From: Paenibacillus planticolens
GTDB taxonomy: Bacteria; Bacillota; Bacilli; Paenibacillales; NBRC-103111
Assembly: GCF_013141725.1 (NCBI RefSeq)
Contig: NZ_WHNZ01000030.1
Span: 62,001 to 126,000, forward strand
Length of the DNA stretch: 64,000 nt
Reading direction: 5' to 3'
Of this stretch, positions 51,959 to 60,871 are shown one piece after another. The position numbers and the translations under genes were made by a program. Numbering within the stretch: the first letter of the stretch is position 1; every line of letters starts with the position of its first letter. A model generated the notes under the pieces. That model saw only the letters and a program-made list of their open reading frames with translations, did no database searches and was not told where the DNA came from.

Positions 51959-52645
51959 ATGACACGATCCATACGAATTCTTGTTTCTGCAACAATTCTT
52001 GCAACCGTCGCCATTAACGTCATGCTTCCCGCCACTCCCGCATCTGCGGCAACCGCTGTATCAAGCAGCGCCACTTTAACGCAAGGAATGACCAGTTCCT
52101 CGGTGTCCGTCCTGCAAACAAATTTAAAAACCCTCGGCTACTTCACTTACCCGACCATCACCGGTTACTTCGGTACGATCACAGCTCAAGCTGTTAATGA
52201 TTATCAAAAAGCTTATTCGTTAGCTCTTACTGGCGTAGCGGACGCCGCAACTCAGACCAGCATCTCTCATTCGCTAAAAAAACGCCTGCTGATGAACGAT
52301 GCGATGAACTTCGTCGGAACTCCCTACCTATGGGGCGGCACGACCCCTCAAGGCTTTGATTGCTCCGGTTTTATTTATTACATGTTTCAGCGAAACGGAA
52401 TACCGGCTGTGCGAACAACCTCCAAAGAGCTTTTTGACACAGGAGTACCTGTAAGTCAGGGGAATTTGCAGCCAGGCGACTTGGTGTTCTTCTCGATATC
52501 CACTCCTGGCGTCGTTGACCATGTCGGATTTTATATGGGGAATGGGCAATTTCTATCCGCCACACGATCCGCAGGCATCTACCCGCAAAGTCTTACAAGC
52601 TCATATTGGGGTCCTAGGTATCTAGGAGCAAAGCGAGTTTATTAG
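51959..52645 (+). CDS. secreted NlpC/P60 endopeptidase with peptidoglycan-binding domain
   Basis: A secreted cell-wall hydrolase of 228 residues. Signal peptide to about 35 (LPATPASA|AT). Peptidoglycan-binding domain type 1 at about 45–100 (LTQGMTSSSVSVLQTNLKTLGY, key LQTNLKTLGY; YFGTITAQAVNDYQKAY). The NlpC/P60 catalytic domain at about 110–228 has nucleophile Cys in GFDCSGFIYYMFQ, His in VVDHVGFYMGNG and a later polar residue. It would cut D-Glu–diamino-acid bonds in stem peptides. ATG 51959 follows GGAGG by 8 bases. It is divergent from cotJ, so a role in sporulation or germination is possible but not shown. Confidence 0.92.
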   Translation: MTRSIRILVSATILATVAINVMLPATPASAATAVSSSATLTQGMTSSSVSVLQTNLKTLGYFTYPTITGYFGTITAQAVNDYQKAYSLALTGVADAATQTSISHSLKKRLLMNDAMNFVGTPYLWGGTTPQGFDCSGFIYYMFQRNGIPAVRTTSKELFDTGVPVSQGNLQPGDLVFFSISTPGVVDHVGFYMGNGQFLSATRSAGIYPQSLTSSYWGPRYLGAKRVY

Positions 52646-52669
52646 TTTGCGCACTGCCTTATTAGTAAC

Positions 52670-52722
52670 AACAAAAAAAATCCCTGCCCCCATGCCATAA
52701 CCGGCAAAGAGCAGGGACTTCC
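52670..52722 (-). terminator. bidirectional terminator between NlpC/P60 and the YtvI-like gene
   Basis: On the minus strand AGTCCCTGCTC and an inner GCCGGTTATGGC hairpin pair with GGCAGGGATT, then eight T. On the plus strand the same stem follows the NlpC/P60 stop. Confidence 0.8.
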
Positions 52723-52728
52723 TTCCTT

Positions 52729-53775
52729 TCAGTCCAACTTGATATTTAATTTCAAAAGGCCGGCCTTCCGCATCGCCTGATAAATAATAACGACCAAAGG
52801 TCCTAAGAACAAACCGGCTACGCCTAACAGCTCGAAGCCAATATACAAGCTAATTAATGCAGCGAGTGCATTAATCCCTACCGCTTCGCTCAGCACCTTA
52901 GGCTCCACAATTCGGCGGAATATCGTAAGGACAAGGAACAAGACCAATAATCCGATTCCCATACCCGTATGCCCGACCAATAGCTGATAGCCAAACCAAG
53001 GGATAAACACAAGCCCCGTACCAATGACCGGAACGAATTCCATCACCATCACCAGTAATGAAATCGCCAGCGGATATTCAGCTCCGAGCACCAGCAAGCC
53101 TATGAAGGTGACCAGGTACGTTAGGATCGCCATGATGAGCTGTGCCCGGATGAAGCCGAAGATGGCTTCCCGCAAATAAACGAGGACATTTTCCATCTTT
53201 GCTCTTGTCTGCTCTTCGAACATGGACAGGAACGCAACTCTCATTCTCAGCAAACTAAACATACACAAGTATAAAGCGATAACATAGACAATCATAACGA
53301 TGAAGAAATTCGGTATTTTACCTGCCATGTTCAGGAAAAATCCAGAAACGCCGCTAAGAGCGTCGGTTAATGTCTTGGTTAACGTTTCCGTGCTTCGCTC
53401 CAGCCAGGTTTGCACCTGTGCCGCCATCTCCGGCGACAAGGAATCGTAGAACAATTGGGTCCGGCTCACGGCCTGATCGACGTATTTATTGACTTCGTCC
53501 ATATAATTGGGAGCTTTCCGCCCCAAATCGATGACTTCCGTCACGACATTAAACCCGATGAAATAGAACAAGGCCAACGCCAGCAGTGTAAAAATCGTGG
53601 AGATGATTGACGCGGCAATCAACCGGCTAACCTTTATAGCGCGCATGAGAAGCACAGTAAGAGGATCCAAAAAAATAGCTGTCACTAAAGCGAGCAGGAA
53701 AGGTAACCCTATCGTGAACAATCCGTACAGGAGCAGCAATCCAAGCACCATAGTTAGTGTCGTCTTAGGCGACAT
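52729..53775 (-). CDS. AI-2E family transporter, YtvI-like
   Basis: A 348-residue membrane protein with about seven helices of the AI-2E/UPF0118 family. Family marks are PFLLALVTAIFLDP near the start, a large soluble segment after helix 3 (about 75–150), and the C-terminal VPVIGTGLVFIPWFGYQLL and IVEPKVLSEAVGINALAALISLYIG (key VEPKVLSEAVGINAL). Among Firmicutes this layout resembles YtvI, linked to sporulation, more than autoinducer exporters. The ATG follows GGAGGAATTCCT. It starts 14 bases after the CNNM gene and is probably in one operon with it and the radical SAM gene. Confidence 0.85.
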   Translation of the reverse strand: MSPKTTLTMVLGLLLLYGLFTIGLPFLLALVTAIFLDPLTVLLMRAIKVSRLIAASIISTIFTLLALALFYFIGFNVVTEVIDLGRKAPNYMDEVNKYVDQAVSRTQLFYDSLSPEMAAQVQTWLERSTETLTKTLTDALSGVSGFFLNMAGKIPNFFIVMIVYVIALYLCMFSLLRMRVAFLSMFEEQTRAKMENVLVYLREAIFGFIRAQLIMAILTYLVTFIGLLVLGAEYPLAISLLVMVMEFVPVIGTGLVFIPWFGYQLLVGHTGMGIGLLVLFLVLTIFRRIVEPKVLSEAVGINALAALISLYIGFELLGVAGLFLGPLVVIIYQAMRKAGLLKLNIKLD

Positions 53776-53789
53776 AGGAATTCCTCCGC

Positions 53790-55127
53790 TTATTCATTAT
53801 CAGGCTTTACAGCGTTGATTTTAGTAATATGTATGCGTACAATTCGCAATCGATCCACTTCGGAAACTTCAAAAACGTGATTGCCGTATGCTATTCTTTT
53901 ACCCTTAACCGGAGCACCTTCCAAATTTTTAAATACCCAGCCACCGATGGAGTCCACATCTTCGTCCTCAATCTCCAGATCGAGCATATCATTCAAATCC
54001 TCAATCAGCACACGCCCGTCAACGGACGTATATTTTTCTTTCACCTCAACGCCTGGACGCTCGTCGATGTCGAACTCGTCATGCAGTTCGCCAACGATCT
54101 CCTCCATAATATCCTCTAAGGTGAGCAGTCCGGCCGTACCGCCGTATTCATCCACGACGATCGCTAATTGCGAATGCTTTTTCTGCATGAGTTTCAGAAC
54201 GCGGCTGACTTCCATCGATTCGGGAACATTGAGAATAGGGCGAAGGAAATCTTTAATCTCATGCTCGACATCGGGATCAGCTGTAAACAGATCTGCAATA
54301 TGTACAAAACCGACAATTCTATCTTTATCCTCGTCAGCTACCGGATAACGGGTATGTTTGGTCTCATGAACCATGCTTAAATTTTCAATAAAACTCAGCT
54401 CCAAATACAGACAATCCATATCCGTACGCGGCAGCATCACTTCACGGGCAATCCGTTCCGAGAATTCAAATATATTATCAAAAAGCACCATTTCATCTTG
54501 GTCGATATGACCGCTTTTCACGCTTTCGTCCATGAGGATGCGAATTTCTTCCTCCGTATGGGCTGCTTCATGCTCGCTTGCCGGTTCTACGCCAATCCAG
54601 GACAAAAACTTGTTTGCCGCCCCATTGAGAAACCAAATGATCGGACGAAACAGCTTGTAGAAATACAAAAGCGGCGCAGACAGCCACAGCGAGGTTAGTT
54701 CCGCTTTTTGAATCGCGAAAGATTTCGGAGCCAGCTCCCCCATCACAATGTGCAGAAACGTAATAAAGCCAAATGAAACAATGAAGGAAGCGGCATGTGT
54801 ATATACGGAAGCTTGCAAGCCTAGCATGTGGAAAAAAGGTTCCATAATCAGCTCGGAAACAGCCGGTTCCCCAACCCAGCCTAAACCCAGCGAGGCCAGC
54901 GTAATGCCCAGCTGCGTAGCTGATAAATACGTATCCAATTGCGATGTGACTTTGCTCGCATACTTGGCTTTGCCGTTGCCTTCATTAAGAAGCTGCTGAA
55001 TGCGGGAATGCCGAACCTTCACAAGCGCAAATTCAGCAGCGACGAAGAAACCGTTCAGAAAAACGAGAATAAATACTAATACCAAATTAAGAACGATGGG
55101 TCCAATTTCAAAGGAAGTATGTGGCAA
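53790..55127 (-). CDS. CNNM/CorC-type transporter (hemolysin C-like)
   Basis: A membrane protein of 445 residues in the CNNM/CorC magnesium-efflux family (B. subtilis YhdP and YugS type). DUF21 membrane domain at about 10–200 (FLNGFFVAAEFALVKVR; LGITLASLGLGWVGEPAV). CBS pair at about 215–340 (VMLPRTDMDCLYLE; IVVDEYGGTAGLLTLEDIMEEI, key VVDEYGGTAGLLTLED). CorC_HlyC domain at about 355–440 (DGRVLIEDLNDMLDLEI). The name hemolysin is historical; Mg2+ or Co2+ export is more likely. Start is TTG 55127, after AAGGAG. Confidence 0.92.
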   Translation of the reverse strand: MPHTSFEIGPIVLNLVLVFILVFLNGFFVAAEFALVKVRHSRIQQLLNEGNGKAKYASKVTSQLDTYLSATQLGITLASLGLGWVGEPAVSELIMEPFFHMLGLQASVYTHAASFIVSFGFITFLHIVMGELAPKSFAIQKAELTSLWLSAPLLYFYKLFRPIIWFLNGAANKFLSWIGVEPASEHEAAHTEEEIRILMDESVKSGHIDQDEMVLFDNIFEFSERIAREVMLPRTDMDCLYLELSFIENLSMVHETKHTRYPVADEDKDRIVGFVHIADLFTADPDVEHEIKDFLRPILNVPESMEVSRVLKLMQKKHSQLAIVVDEYGGTAGLLTLEDIMEEIVGELHDEFDIDERPGVEVKEKYTSVDGRVLIEDLNDMLDLEIEDEDVDSIGGWVFKNLEGAPVKGKRIAYGNHVFEVSEVDRLRIVRIHITKINAVKPDNE

Positions 55128-55156
55128 TTGCGGATATCTCCTTCAGATTGATGATA

Positions 55157-56284
55157 TTAGATAATGGCTTTACGCTTTTTGAAGTCCACGGAACGGTAAT
55201 AAGAGTCGGCAACCAGCAGGTTCGGTCCGCAGCAAGAAGCTGCGCTGCAGAAGCAGTTAACCTTTTGATTGAGCGGATTATGCTCCCATCTTGCAAAAAT
55301 ATCATCCAGAGGATCGTCATGAATATTGCCCAAAGGGGGTTCATTGGCAAAATCCGTAACGAACACCTCGCCGGTAAATGTGCTCACATTCAAGCGGTTT
55401 CGTCCGTCCGGATCATTCCTGACCGTAACATTCGGCTCCTCGCGAAGCCTTTTGACCAGCGTCCGGTCCTCTTCGAGCTCATTGCAAGCAAAGAACGGCA
55501 ATGTACCGAATAACATCCACATATCGCGATTCCTGCTGTCCAACAACCGGTGAATGCTGCTTCTTAACTCGTCCAGCGAAACCATTGGCAAATGTGAGGC
55601 AAAGGAGCTCGCATACATCGGGTGAACCTCGTGGCGTTTGCAGCCCATTTCATCAATAAGCTTGTGGATTTGCGGCAGTTTCTCATGCGTACGCGTGTTG
55701 ATCATCGATTCCGCCGAGACATATAGCCCGCCTTTGCTGAGCGCTATCGTATTTTCCACCATACGTTCGTACATGCGCACCGCCGTTTCACGTCCTACAG
55801 GACGCTGAGAATTAACGAAGCCGACTTGGTGGAAATCGTCCGCATTTAAGTAATTAAAGGAGATATGCATAACATCCAAATAGGGAGCCAGAAGCTCATA
55901 TCGCTCTAAGTCCAGCGTCAAATTGGAATTGATTTGAGTTCGAACGCCGCGATCGCGGGCATATTGAAGGATAGGCAGCATATAGTCTTTGACGATCTTG
56001 ATATGGTAGGATGGTTCTCCGCCTGTCAAACTAATCGTCTCCAAATGCTCTACCTGATCCAGCTTATTCAAAATAACCGGCAAGGGAATACGAGGCCCTT
56101 CCGTCATCGTTAACGAATCGCCTACCGCGCAGTGCTCACACCTCATATTGCACAGATTCGTAATCGTTAACTCTACACTTGTAAGTACGTGCTTCCCGTA
56201 TTGGCGATAAGACCGAATCGGGTCCCAAGGATCGTACGCGGGAGATAGCTCCGGTAACAAGGAGCGTGTTCCATTCATATTCAT
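55157..56284 (-). CDS. yfkAB: radical SAM protein, YfkA/YfkAB type
   Basis: A radical S-adenosylmethionine enzyme of 375 residues. The cluster motif is CNMRCEHC (CxxxCxxC, about 47–54), followed by ISLTGGEPSYH. C-terminal cysteines in CFCSAASCCGPN suggest an auxiliary Fe-S cluster or a SPASM-like ending. The sequence resembles B. subtilis YfkAB, whose reaction is unknown. The ATG follows weak TCAGGTG. It heads a likely operon with the CNNM and YtvI-like genes (29 and 14 bases apart). Confidence 0.88.
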   Translation of the reverse strand: MNMNGTRSLLPELSPAYDPWDPIRSYRQYGKHVLTSVELTITNLCNMRCEHCAVGDSLTMTEGPRIPLPVILNKLDQVEHLETISLTGGEPSYHIKIVKDYMLPILQYARDRGVRTQINSNLTLDLERYELLAPYLDVMHISFNYLNADDFHQVGFVNSQRPVGRETAVRMYERMVENTIALSKGGLYVSAESMINTRTHEKLPQIHKLIDEMGCKRHEVHPMYASSFASHLPMVSLDELRSSIHRLLDSRNRDMWMLFGTLPFFACNELEEDRTLVKRLREEPNVTVRNDPDGRNRLNVSTFTGEVFVTDFANEPPLGNIHDDPLDDIFARWEHNPLNQKVNCFCSAASCCGPNLLVADSYYRSVDFKKRKAII

Positions 56285-56403
56285 GCTGTTTACACCTGAC
56301 CTATCATTTCCTATTCACTTGCTATTTGTTCTTATCATGCCTATACCTATGCCCTTTATTGTAACTTATGATTCGTAAAAAAGGAAACCGCCCTCCCGTT
56401 CTG

Positions 56404-58632
56404 CTACTGTTTTTTCGCATGAACAGACGATTTCATCCGCAGCCACTTCGGCGCCCACCAGTTCGCATCCCCAAGCAGCTTCATCAAAGCGGGAACGAGC
56501 ATCACGCGAACAATCGTCGCGTCGATCAGAACCGCAAGGCCAAGCCCCAAACCGAGCGCCTTCATAATTTCAATATCCGTGAAAATGAACGAACCGACGA
56601 CAACGACTAAAATGAAAGCCGCGCTGGTGATCAAGCTGCCTGTTTTTTTAAGGCCTTCCGCAGTGCTCTTATCGTTATCGCCGCTTGCTTCATATTCCTC
56701 CATAATGCGGGAAATCAAGAAAACTTCATAATCCATCGAGATGCCGAACACAACGCAAAAAATAATGACCGGCAGCGTCGCACTGACATAGCCAATGGAT
56801 GTAATGTGCAGCAGATCCGCCATGTAGCCGTGCTGAAACACTAACACCACACAGCCGAGACTCGCTCCGAGACTTAGCATATTCATCAGAACGGCCTTAA
56901 GCGGCAGCAGGACAGACCGGAAGGCAAACAGAAGGACGATATAGGTGATCCCCATGACGAAAGTGAGTACCATAGGGATCTCATTCTGAATCCGATCGAT
57001 GATATCAAGCCGGTATGCAGGGCCGCCAGTGACTGCGACATAGAGGCCGCCACGGTCCAAGGCGCGAAGCTTCCGCACTAGCCCGTCCGTCGTCGTGTCA
57101 TCCGGGTCCTTCTCAGGAACGATCACGAGAAGGGCTGTGTGCGATTTCGCCAGCTTACCTCCTTCGATTTTCTCTTTGACTCCTGGAGCTTTCAACATGC
57201 CGGCTAATTCAGCATCTGTATGTTGGCCAAGTGAATTGAGATAGCTCTGAATTTCTTTGACGCCGGAAATGTCTTTCACCTGATCCTCGTAAGCTCGGAT
57301 TTGGCGTATCGATGACTCTTCCCATACTTCATCTTTCGTATGTACAAGGATTTGGATCGGTCCCATCATGCGCGGGTCATAAGCCGCTTTCAGCAAATCG
57401 GACCCATATCGCGACTCGTAGCTCGGAGGCAGTACCTCCGCATTGGGCACGCTCAGCTTCATTTGACCAATGGGCGTCATGGCATAGATCAAAGCTCCGC
57501 CGACAAGGACCACCAACAGGATCGGCCTTTTCATCACGCCATAAGCGACCTTTTCCCAGAAACGCGACGTTTCCTGCTTACGAAAGCGCTTAGGGAGCAC
57601 CTGCAGGGAGTTGATCCGCTCCCCAAGCAGCCCCAGCAGGGAAAGTAGCATCGTGTTGGCGACAACGACGGAGATGGAGACAACGATGATTCCTCCTAAG
57701 CACAAGGAACGAAAGAAGGTAAGATCCACGAACAGCATCCCCAGAAGTCCGATCAAAACCGCAATGCCGGAAAAGAAAATCGATTTCCCCGCCGTCTGGC
57801 AAGTCATCGCTACGGCTTCAGCTGCATTCGGCTGCAGCTTGAGTTCCTCCCTGAAACGGCTGACCAGGAACAACGCATAATCAATACCGACAGCAAGTCC
57901 CAGCATTGTCACCATATTGGGGAGGAAATTCGATAAGGATTGGTGCTGCGCGATAAAATAAGTAATTCCAAGCGTCAGGGTTACACTCATGAGACCTACA
58001 ATCATAGGCAGGAGTGCCGCGACTAACGTTCCAAAAACAATTAACAATACGATAAGCGCGATCGGCAAGCCAATCGCTTCCGATTTGGCAATATCATGCT
58101 TGCTCGCTTCCTGCATGTCATGCAAGATAGCGGGTCCTCCCGTTACGTAGACCTTCATTCCCGCAGGCGGATGCACGCGCTCTTTCAGTTCGGGGTATTT
58201 CTCTAGTGCCGGGTCCGTGTCCAGGTCTAACGATACGGTGACAGCCTGCACATCCGTATGCCCCTCGTTTCGCGGTGTGGTGATGAAATTCACACTTTCT
58301 ACATACGGCAGCTTCTTCAATTCGCTTAGCGAATCCATGATCGCTTGCTGCTGCGCTTTCTCCGTCATATCGAGGCCAATTCCCGTATACACCAGGTTAA
58401 GACTCGTAAGCGGTACGCCAAGCTCATCCCTCAATTGGATCAAACCGCGGTCTGACTCGCTGCCTTTGGGTGTAAAGCCGTTGTCTTTGAGGATGCCGGG
58501 TGTTTTCTGAGCAAAAATAGCGAAGCTAAGGAGCAGCAGCACGCCAATTATAAGTACAAGCCAACGAAACCTGTACATGGCGTATCCCCATCTCCAAAAT
58601 TTCCCTTTCACCGCTGATTCTCTCACATTCAT
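56404..58632 (-). CDS. MMPL family (RND) transporter, YdfJ-like
   Basis: An export pump of 742 residues with 12 predicted helices in two repeats, each with a large outer loop: helix 1, loop (about 35–185), helices 2–6; helix 7, loop (about 400–545), helices 8–12. MMPL motifs are VGIDYALFLVSRFREEL in the first half and GISMDYEVFLISRIMEEYE in the second, whose Asp-Tyr pairs belong to the proton relay. ATG 58632 directly touches GGGGGG; GTG 58626, 6 bases after it, may be the true start. The substrate (lipids or surfactants in mycobacteria; fengycin/surfactin type in B. subtilis YerP) is not readable here. Confidence 0.9.
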   Translation of the reverse strand: MNVRESAVKGKFWRWGYAMYRFRWLVLIIGVLLLLSFAIFAQKTPGILKDNGFTPKGSESDRGLIQLRDELGVPLTSLNLVYTGIGLDMTEKAQQQAIMDSLSELKKLPYVESVNFITTPRNEGHTDVQAVTVSLDLDTDPALEKYPELKERVHPPAGMKVYVTGGPAILHDMQEASKHDIAKSEAIGLPIALIVLLIVFGTLVAALLPMIVGLMSVTLTLGITYFIAQHQSLSNFLPNMVTMLGLAVGIDYALFLVSRFREELKLQPNAAEAVAMTCQTAGKSIFFSGIAVLIGLLGMLFVDLTFFRSLCLGGIIVVSISVVVANTMLLSLLGLLGERINSLQVLPKRFRKQETSRFWEKVAYGVMKRPILLVVLVGGALIYAMTPIGQMKLSVPNAEVLPPSYESRYGSDLLKAAYDPRMMGPIQILVHTKDEVWEESSIRQIRAYEDQVKDISGVKEIQSYLNSLGQHTDAELAGMLKAPGVKEKIEGGKLAKSHTALLVIVPEKDPDDTTTDGLVRKLRALDRGGLYVAVTGGPAYRLDIIDRIQNEIPMVLTFVMGITYIVLLFAFRSVLLPLKAVLMNMLSLGASLGCVVLVFQHGYMADLLHITSIGYVSATLPVIIFCVVFGISMDYEVFLISRIMEEYEASGDNDKSTAEGLKKTGSLITSAAFILVVVVGSFIFTDIEIMKALGLGLGLAVLIDATIVRVMLVPALMKLLGDANWWAPKWLRMKSSVHAKKQ

Positions 58633-58645
58633 CCCCCCTGATTTG

Positions 58646-58674
58646 CAAAAAGAACCTGGGAGCCCAGGTTCTTC
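58646..58674 (-). terminator. terminator of the HD-GYP gene
   Basis: On the minus strand GAAGAACCTGGG-CT-CCCAGGTTCTTTTT, a perfect 10-bp stem with T-tract, lies between the HD-GYP stop and the MMPL ribosome-binding site. Confidence 0.9.
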
Positions 58675-58697
58675 ATATTCGTTATCTCTATTTTATC

Positions 58698-59831
58698 TCA
58701 AAGTATGGCTGGCATACCCGATTCTGTGTCCAGATCATTGATTTTAATTTCACCGATTTCTGAAATTAAGATGGAATGCTTCGTTGACAGATCGATTTCG
58801 TAAGGTTCTTTCAGGTCTCTTCCCGATTCATCCTGCAGAATCCGGACAACCGGCCTTTGCGGAAACGTCATATTTAATTTGGATACGATACCGAATTCGC
58901 CTGTGTTCAATTTTACGGTAATCCCTAGCGGGTAAATCGCAATCTTATCGCGGAACAAAGCAATTTGGCTTTGATCGTACATCGTGCCTGAGCCTGCAAA
59001 TAGCTGCTCCATGGCTTCATGCGGCAATAACGGCCTGCGATATACACGTGTTGTCGTCATCGCGTCGTAAGAGTCTACTAACCCGATCCATCTTGCAAAT
59101 TCATTAATGTCCGGAGCTTCCAAGCCTCTCGGGTAGCCGCTTCCGTTCATTCGTTCATGATGCTGTAAAGCGCAGTGTGCAGACAGCAGCGGAATGTTCG
59201 GTTCATTTTTCAAAATTTGAAAACCGTAGGTCGTATGATTTTTCATTTCCGCGAATTCGTCCGCAGTCAATTGAGACGGCTTGCGCAGAATGCCCAGCGG
59301 AATTTTGGTCTTTCCAATATCGTGGAGCAAGGCGCCAAGTCCAAGCGTCTCCAGCTTTTCACGGCTGTACCCGAAACTAATGCCGAGCATGATCGCGTAA
59401 ATACTGACATTCACCGAATGCTGAAACAAATAATTATCTTTAATATTCATATTATTGAGCATGACCATAGCGCCCTGATGAGCGCTCAAATCATCAATAA
59501 TCATTTTCATGACGTCACGGAAATTGCGCCCGATATCATAATAGCTGACAGCTCCGCGTTTGTTCGAATCTTCCATAACCTTCTTAAAGGTATCCCGAAT
59601 TTCGATAACCGCCCTGCTGCGCGTTTCATCTTGAATGACATCGACCTGAATAACGTCATCGGTCCGGGAATCTGCGATATATATATAGTCAATACCAAAA
59701 GAAAATAGCCGATCAATTAATCTCTGCGTAAGTTCAACGTTAACAGCCAGTAAAACCATACCATCTTCGTTGTAAATGTTCTTGGCCAGCCTCATTCCAG
59801 GATGACACTTGTTGATCGGCATTAACAGCAT
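58698..59831 (-). CDS. HD-GYP domain phosphodiesterase
   Basis: A predicted cyclic-di-GMP phosphodiesterase of 377 residues. An N-terminal region of about 120 residues (GMRLAKNIYNEDGMVLL) comes before the HD-GYP domain. The metal site is visible: HSVNVSIYAI, LLHDIGKTKIP, ALQHHERMNGSGYP (the GYP motif) and VDSYDAMTTTRVYR. There is no receiver or membrane domain. A short beta-rich tail (VVRILQDESGRDLKEPY) follows. ATG 59831 has GGGGGT upstream. The complete motif suggests an active enzyme linking second-messenger turnover to motility or biofilm, which is inference. Confidence 0.92.
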   Translation of the reverse strand: MLLMPINKCHPGMRLAKNIYNEDGMVLLAVNVELTQRLIDRLFSFGIDYIYIADSRTDDVIQVDVIQDETRSRAVIEIRDTFKKVMEDSNKRGAVSYYDIGRNFRDVMKMIIDDLSAHQGAMVMLNNMNIKDNYLFQHSVNVSIYAIMLGISFGYSREKLETLGLGALLHDIGKTKIPLGILRKPSQLTADEFAEMKNHTTYGFQILKNEPNIPLLSAHCALQHHERMNGSGYPRGLEAPDINEFARWIGLVDSYDAMTTTRVYRRPLLPHEAMEQLFAGSGTMYDQSQIALFRDKIAIYPLGITVKLNTGEFGIVSKLNMTFPQRPVVRILQDESGRDLKEPYEIDLSTKHSILISEIGEIKINDLDTESGMPAIL

Positions 59832-59902
59832 GTAAGGACCCCCGTGTAGCTGAGCGTTATTATCTATCTAAATGTAATAGATTTCACATAAAAGTTCAAC
59901 AT

Positions 59903-59929
59903 AAAAAACCGCATCATTCGACGCGGTTC
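59903..59929 (-). terminator. terminator of uppP
   Basis: On the minus strand AACCGCG-TCGAATGA-TGCGGTTTTTT follows the uppP stop by about 20 bases. Confidence 0.85.
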
Positions 59930-59948
59930 GCTAATGAAACAAGGCTTA

Positions 59949-60761
59949 TTACTTTAAGAACATATAGAGTGCAAAAACGACCGCTACCGCAAAACGATAG
60001 TAGGCAAAATAGGTCAATTTCATATTCTGAACGAATTTGATGAAGGACACAACCGCCAGCATGGCTACAATGAATGCCACCACAAAACCTACTGCGAAGA
60101 AGGGAATGTCACCGGATGAAAGAGCATGGTAATTTTTCAAAAAATAGATTCCGGAAGCGCCGAACATAATGGGGATCGCCATGATGAACGTAAAGTCAGC
60201 GGAAGCTGCGCGGCTAACGCCGGAGAGCATCCCTCCCGCAATCGTCGAACCGGAACGGGAGAAGCCAGGCCAGATGGACACCAATTGCCACAAGCCGATG
60301 AAGAACGCTTGACGGTACGTCAAGTCATCCAAAACTTCCGTAGTTGGCCGCGATTTCTTCTGCTCGGCAATGATTAACAGAATACCGCCAAGAACAAGTC
60401 CGACAAGCACAGTCGTTGAGTTGAAGAGCTTCTCATCGACAACATGACTAAACAGAACGCCGACAACTCCGGCAGGTATAATCCCGATGAGAATATGCAG
60501 CAGGTTCAGCTTTTTGCCCGTCCTGCTCTCACTCTTTCTTTTCACCAAACCAAACAAAGATAAAATCCGTTTCCAATAAATAATAACGACAGCCATGATG
60601 GCTCCAAGCTGGATAACGAAATCAAAAGTTTTCATGACTTCGTCGTTTTGCGTGTTCAGCAAACTTTGCGCCAAAATCATATGTCCCGTAGAAGACACCG
60701 GTAAGAACTCGGTTAACCCCTCCACGATTCCGATGATGATCGCTTCAAAAATAGTATGCAT
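59949..60761 (-). CDS. uppP: undecaprenyl-diphosphatase (UppP/BacA)
   Basis: Membrane phosphatase that recycles undecaprenyl pyrophosphate to the carrier lipid for cell-wall synthesis; extra copies give bacitracin resistance. 270 residues and about eight helices. The two catalytic motifs are clear: GIVEGLTEFLPVSSTGHMIL at about 11–30 and PGFSRSGSTIAGGMLSGVSR at about 162–181. ATG 60761 follows AGGGGGAAACC. It is a single-gene unit with a terminator. No bacitracin-type regulator or transporter is beside it. Confidence 0.96.
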   Translation of the reverse strand: MHTIFEAIIIGIVEGLTEFLPVSSTGHMILAQSLLNTQNDEVMKTFDFVIQLGAIMAVVIIYWKRILSLFGLVKRKSESRTGKKLNLLHILIGIIPAGVVGVLFSHVVDEKLFNSTTVLVGLVLGGILLIIAEQKKSRPTTEVLDDLTYRQAFFIGLWQLVSIWPGFSRSGSTIAGGMLSGVSRAASADFTFIMAIPIMFGASGIYFLKNYHALSSGDIPFFAVGFVVAFIVAMLAVVSFIKFVQNMKLTYFAYYRFAVAVVFALYMFLK

Positions 60762-60871
60762 GGTTTCCCCCTAAAGGTAAGAGTTTATTGTCGGACTCCT
60801 GTCCAATTATATATTCTACTTGGAACATGAGGAGTCTGACAACTGCATTGATGAAATTCGCGCGTTTACGC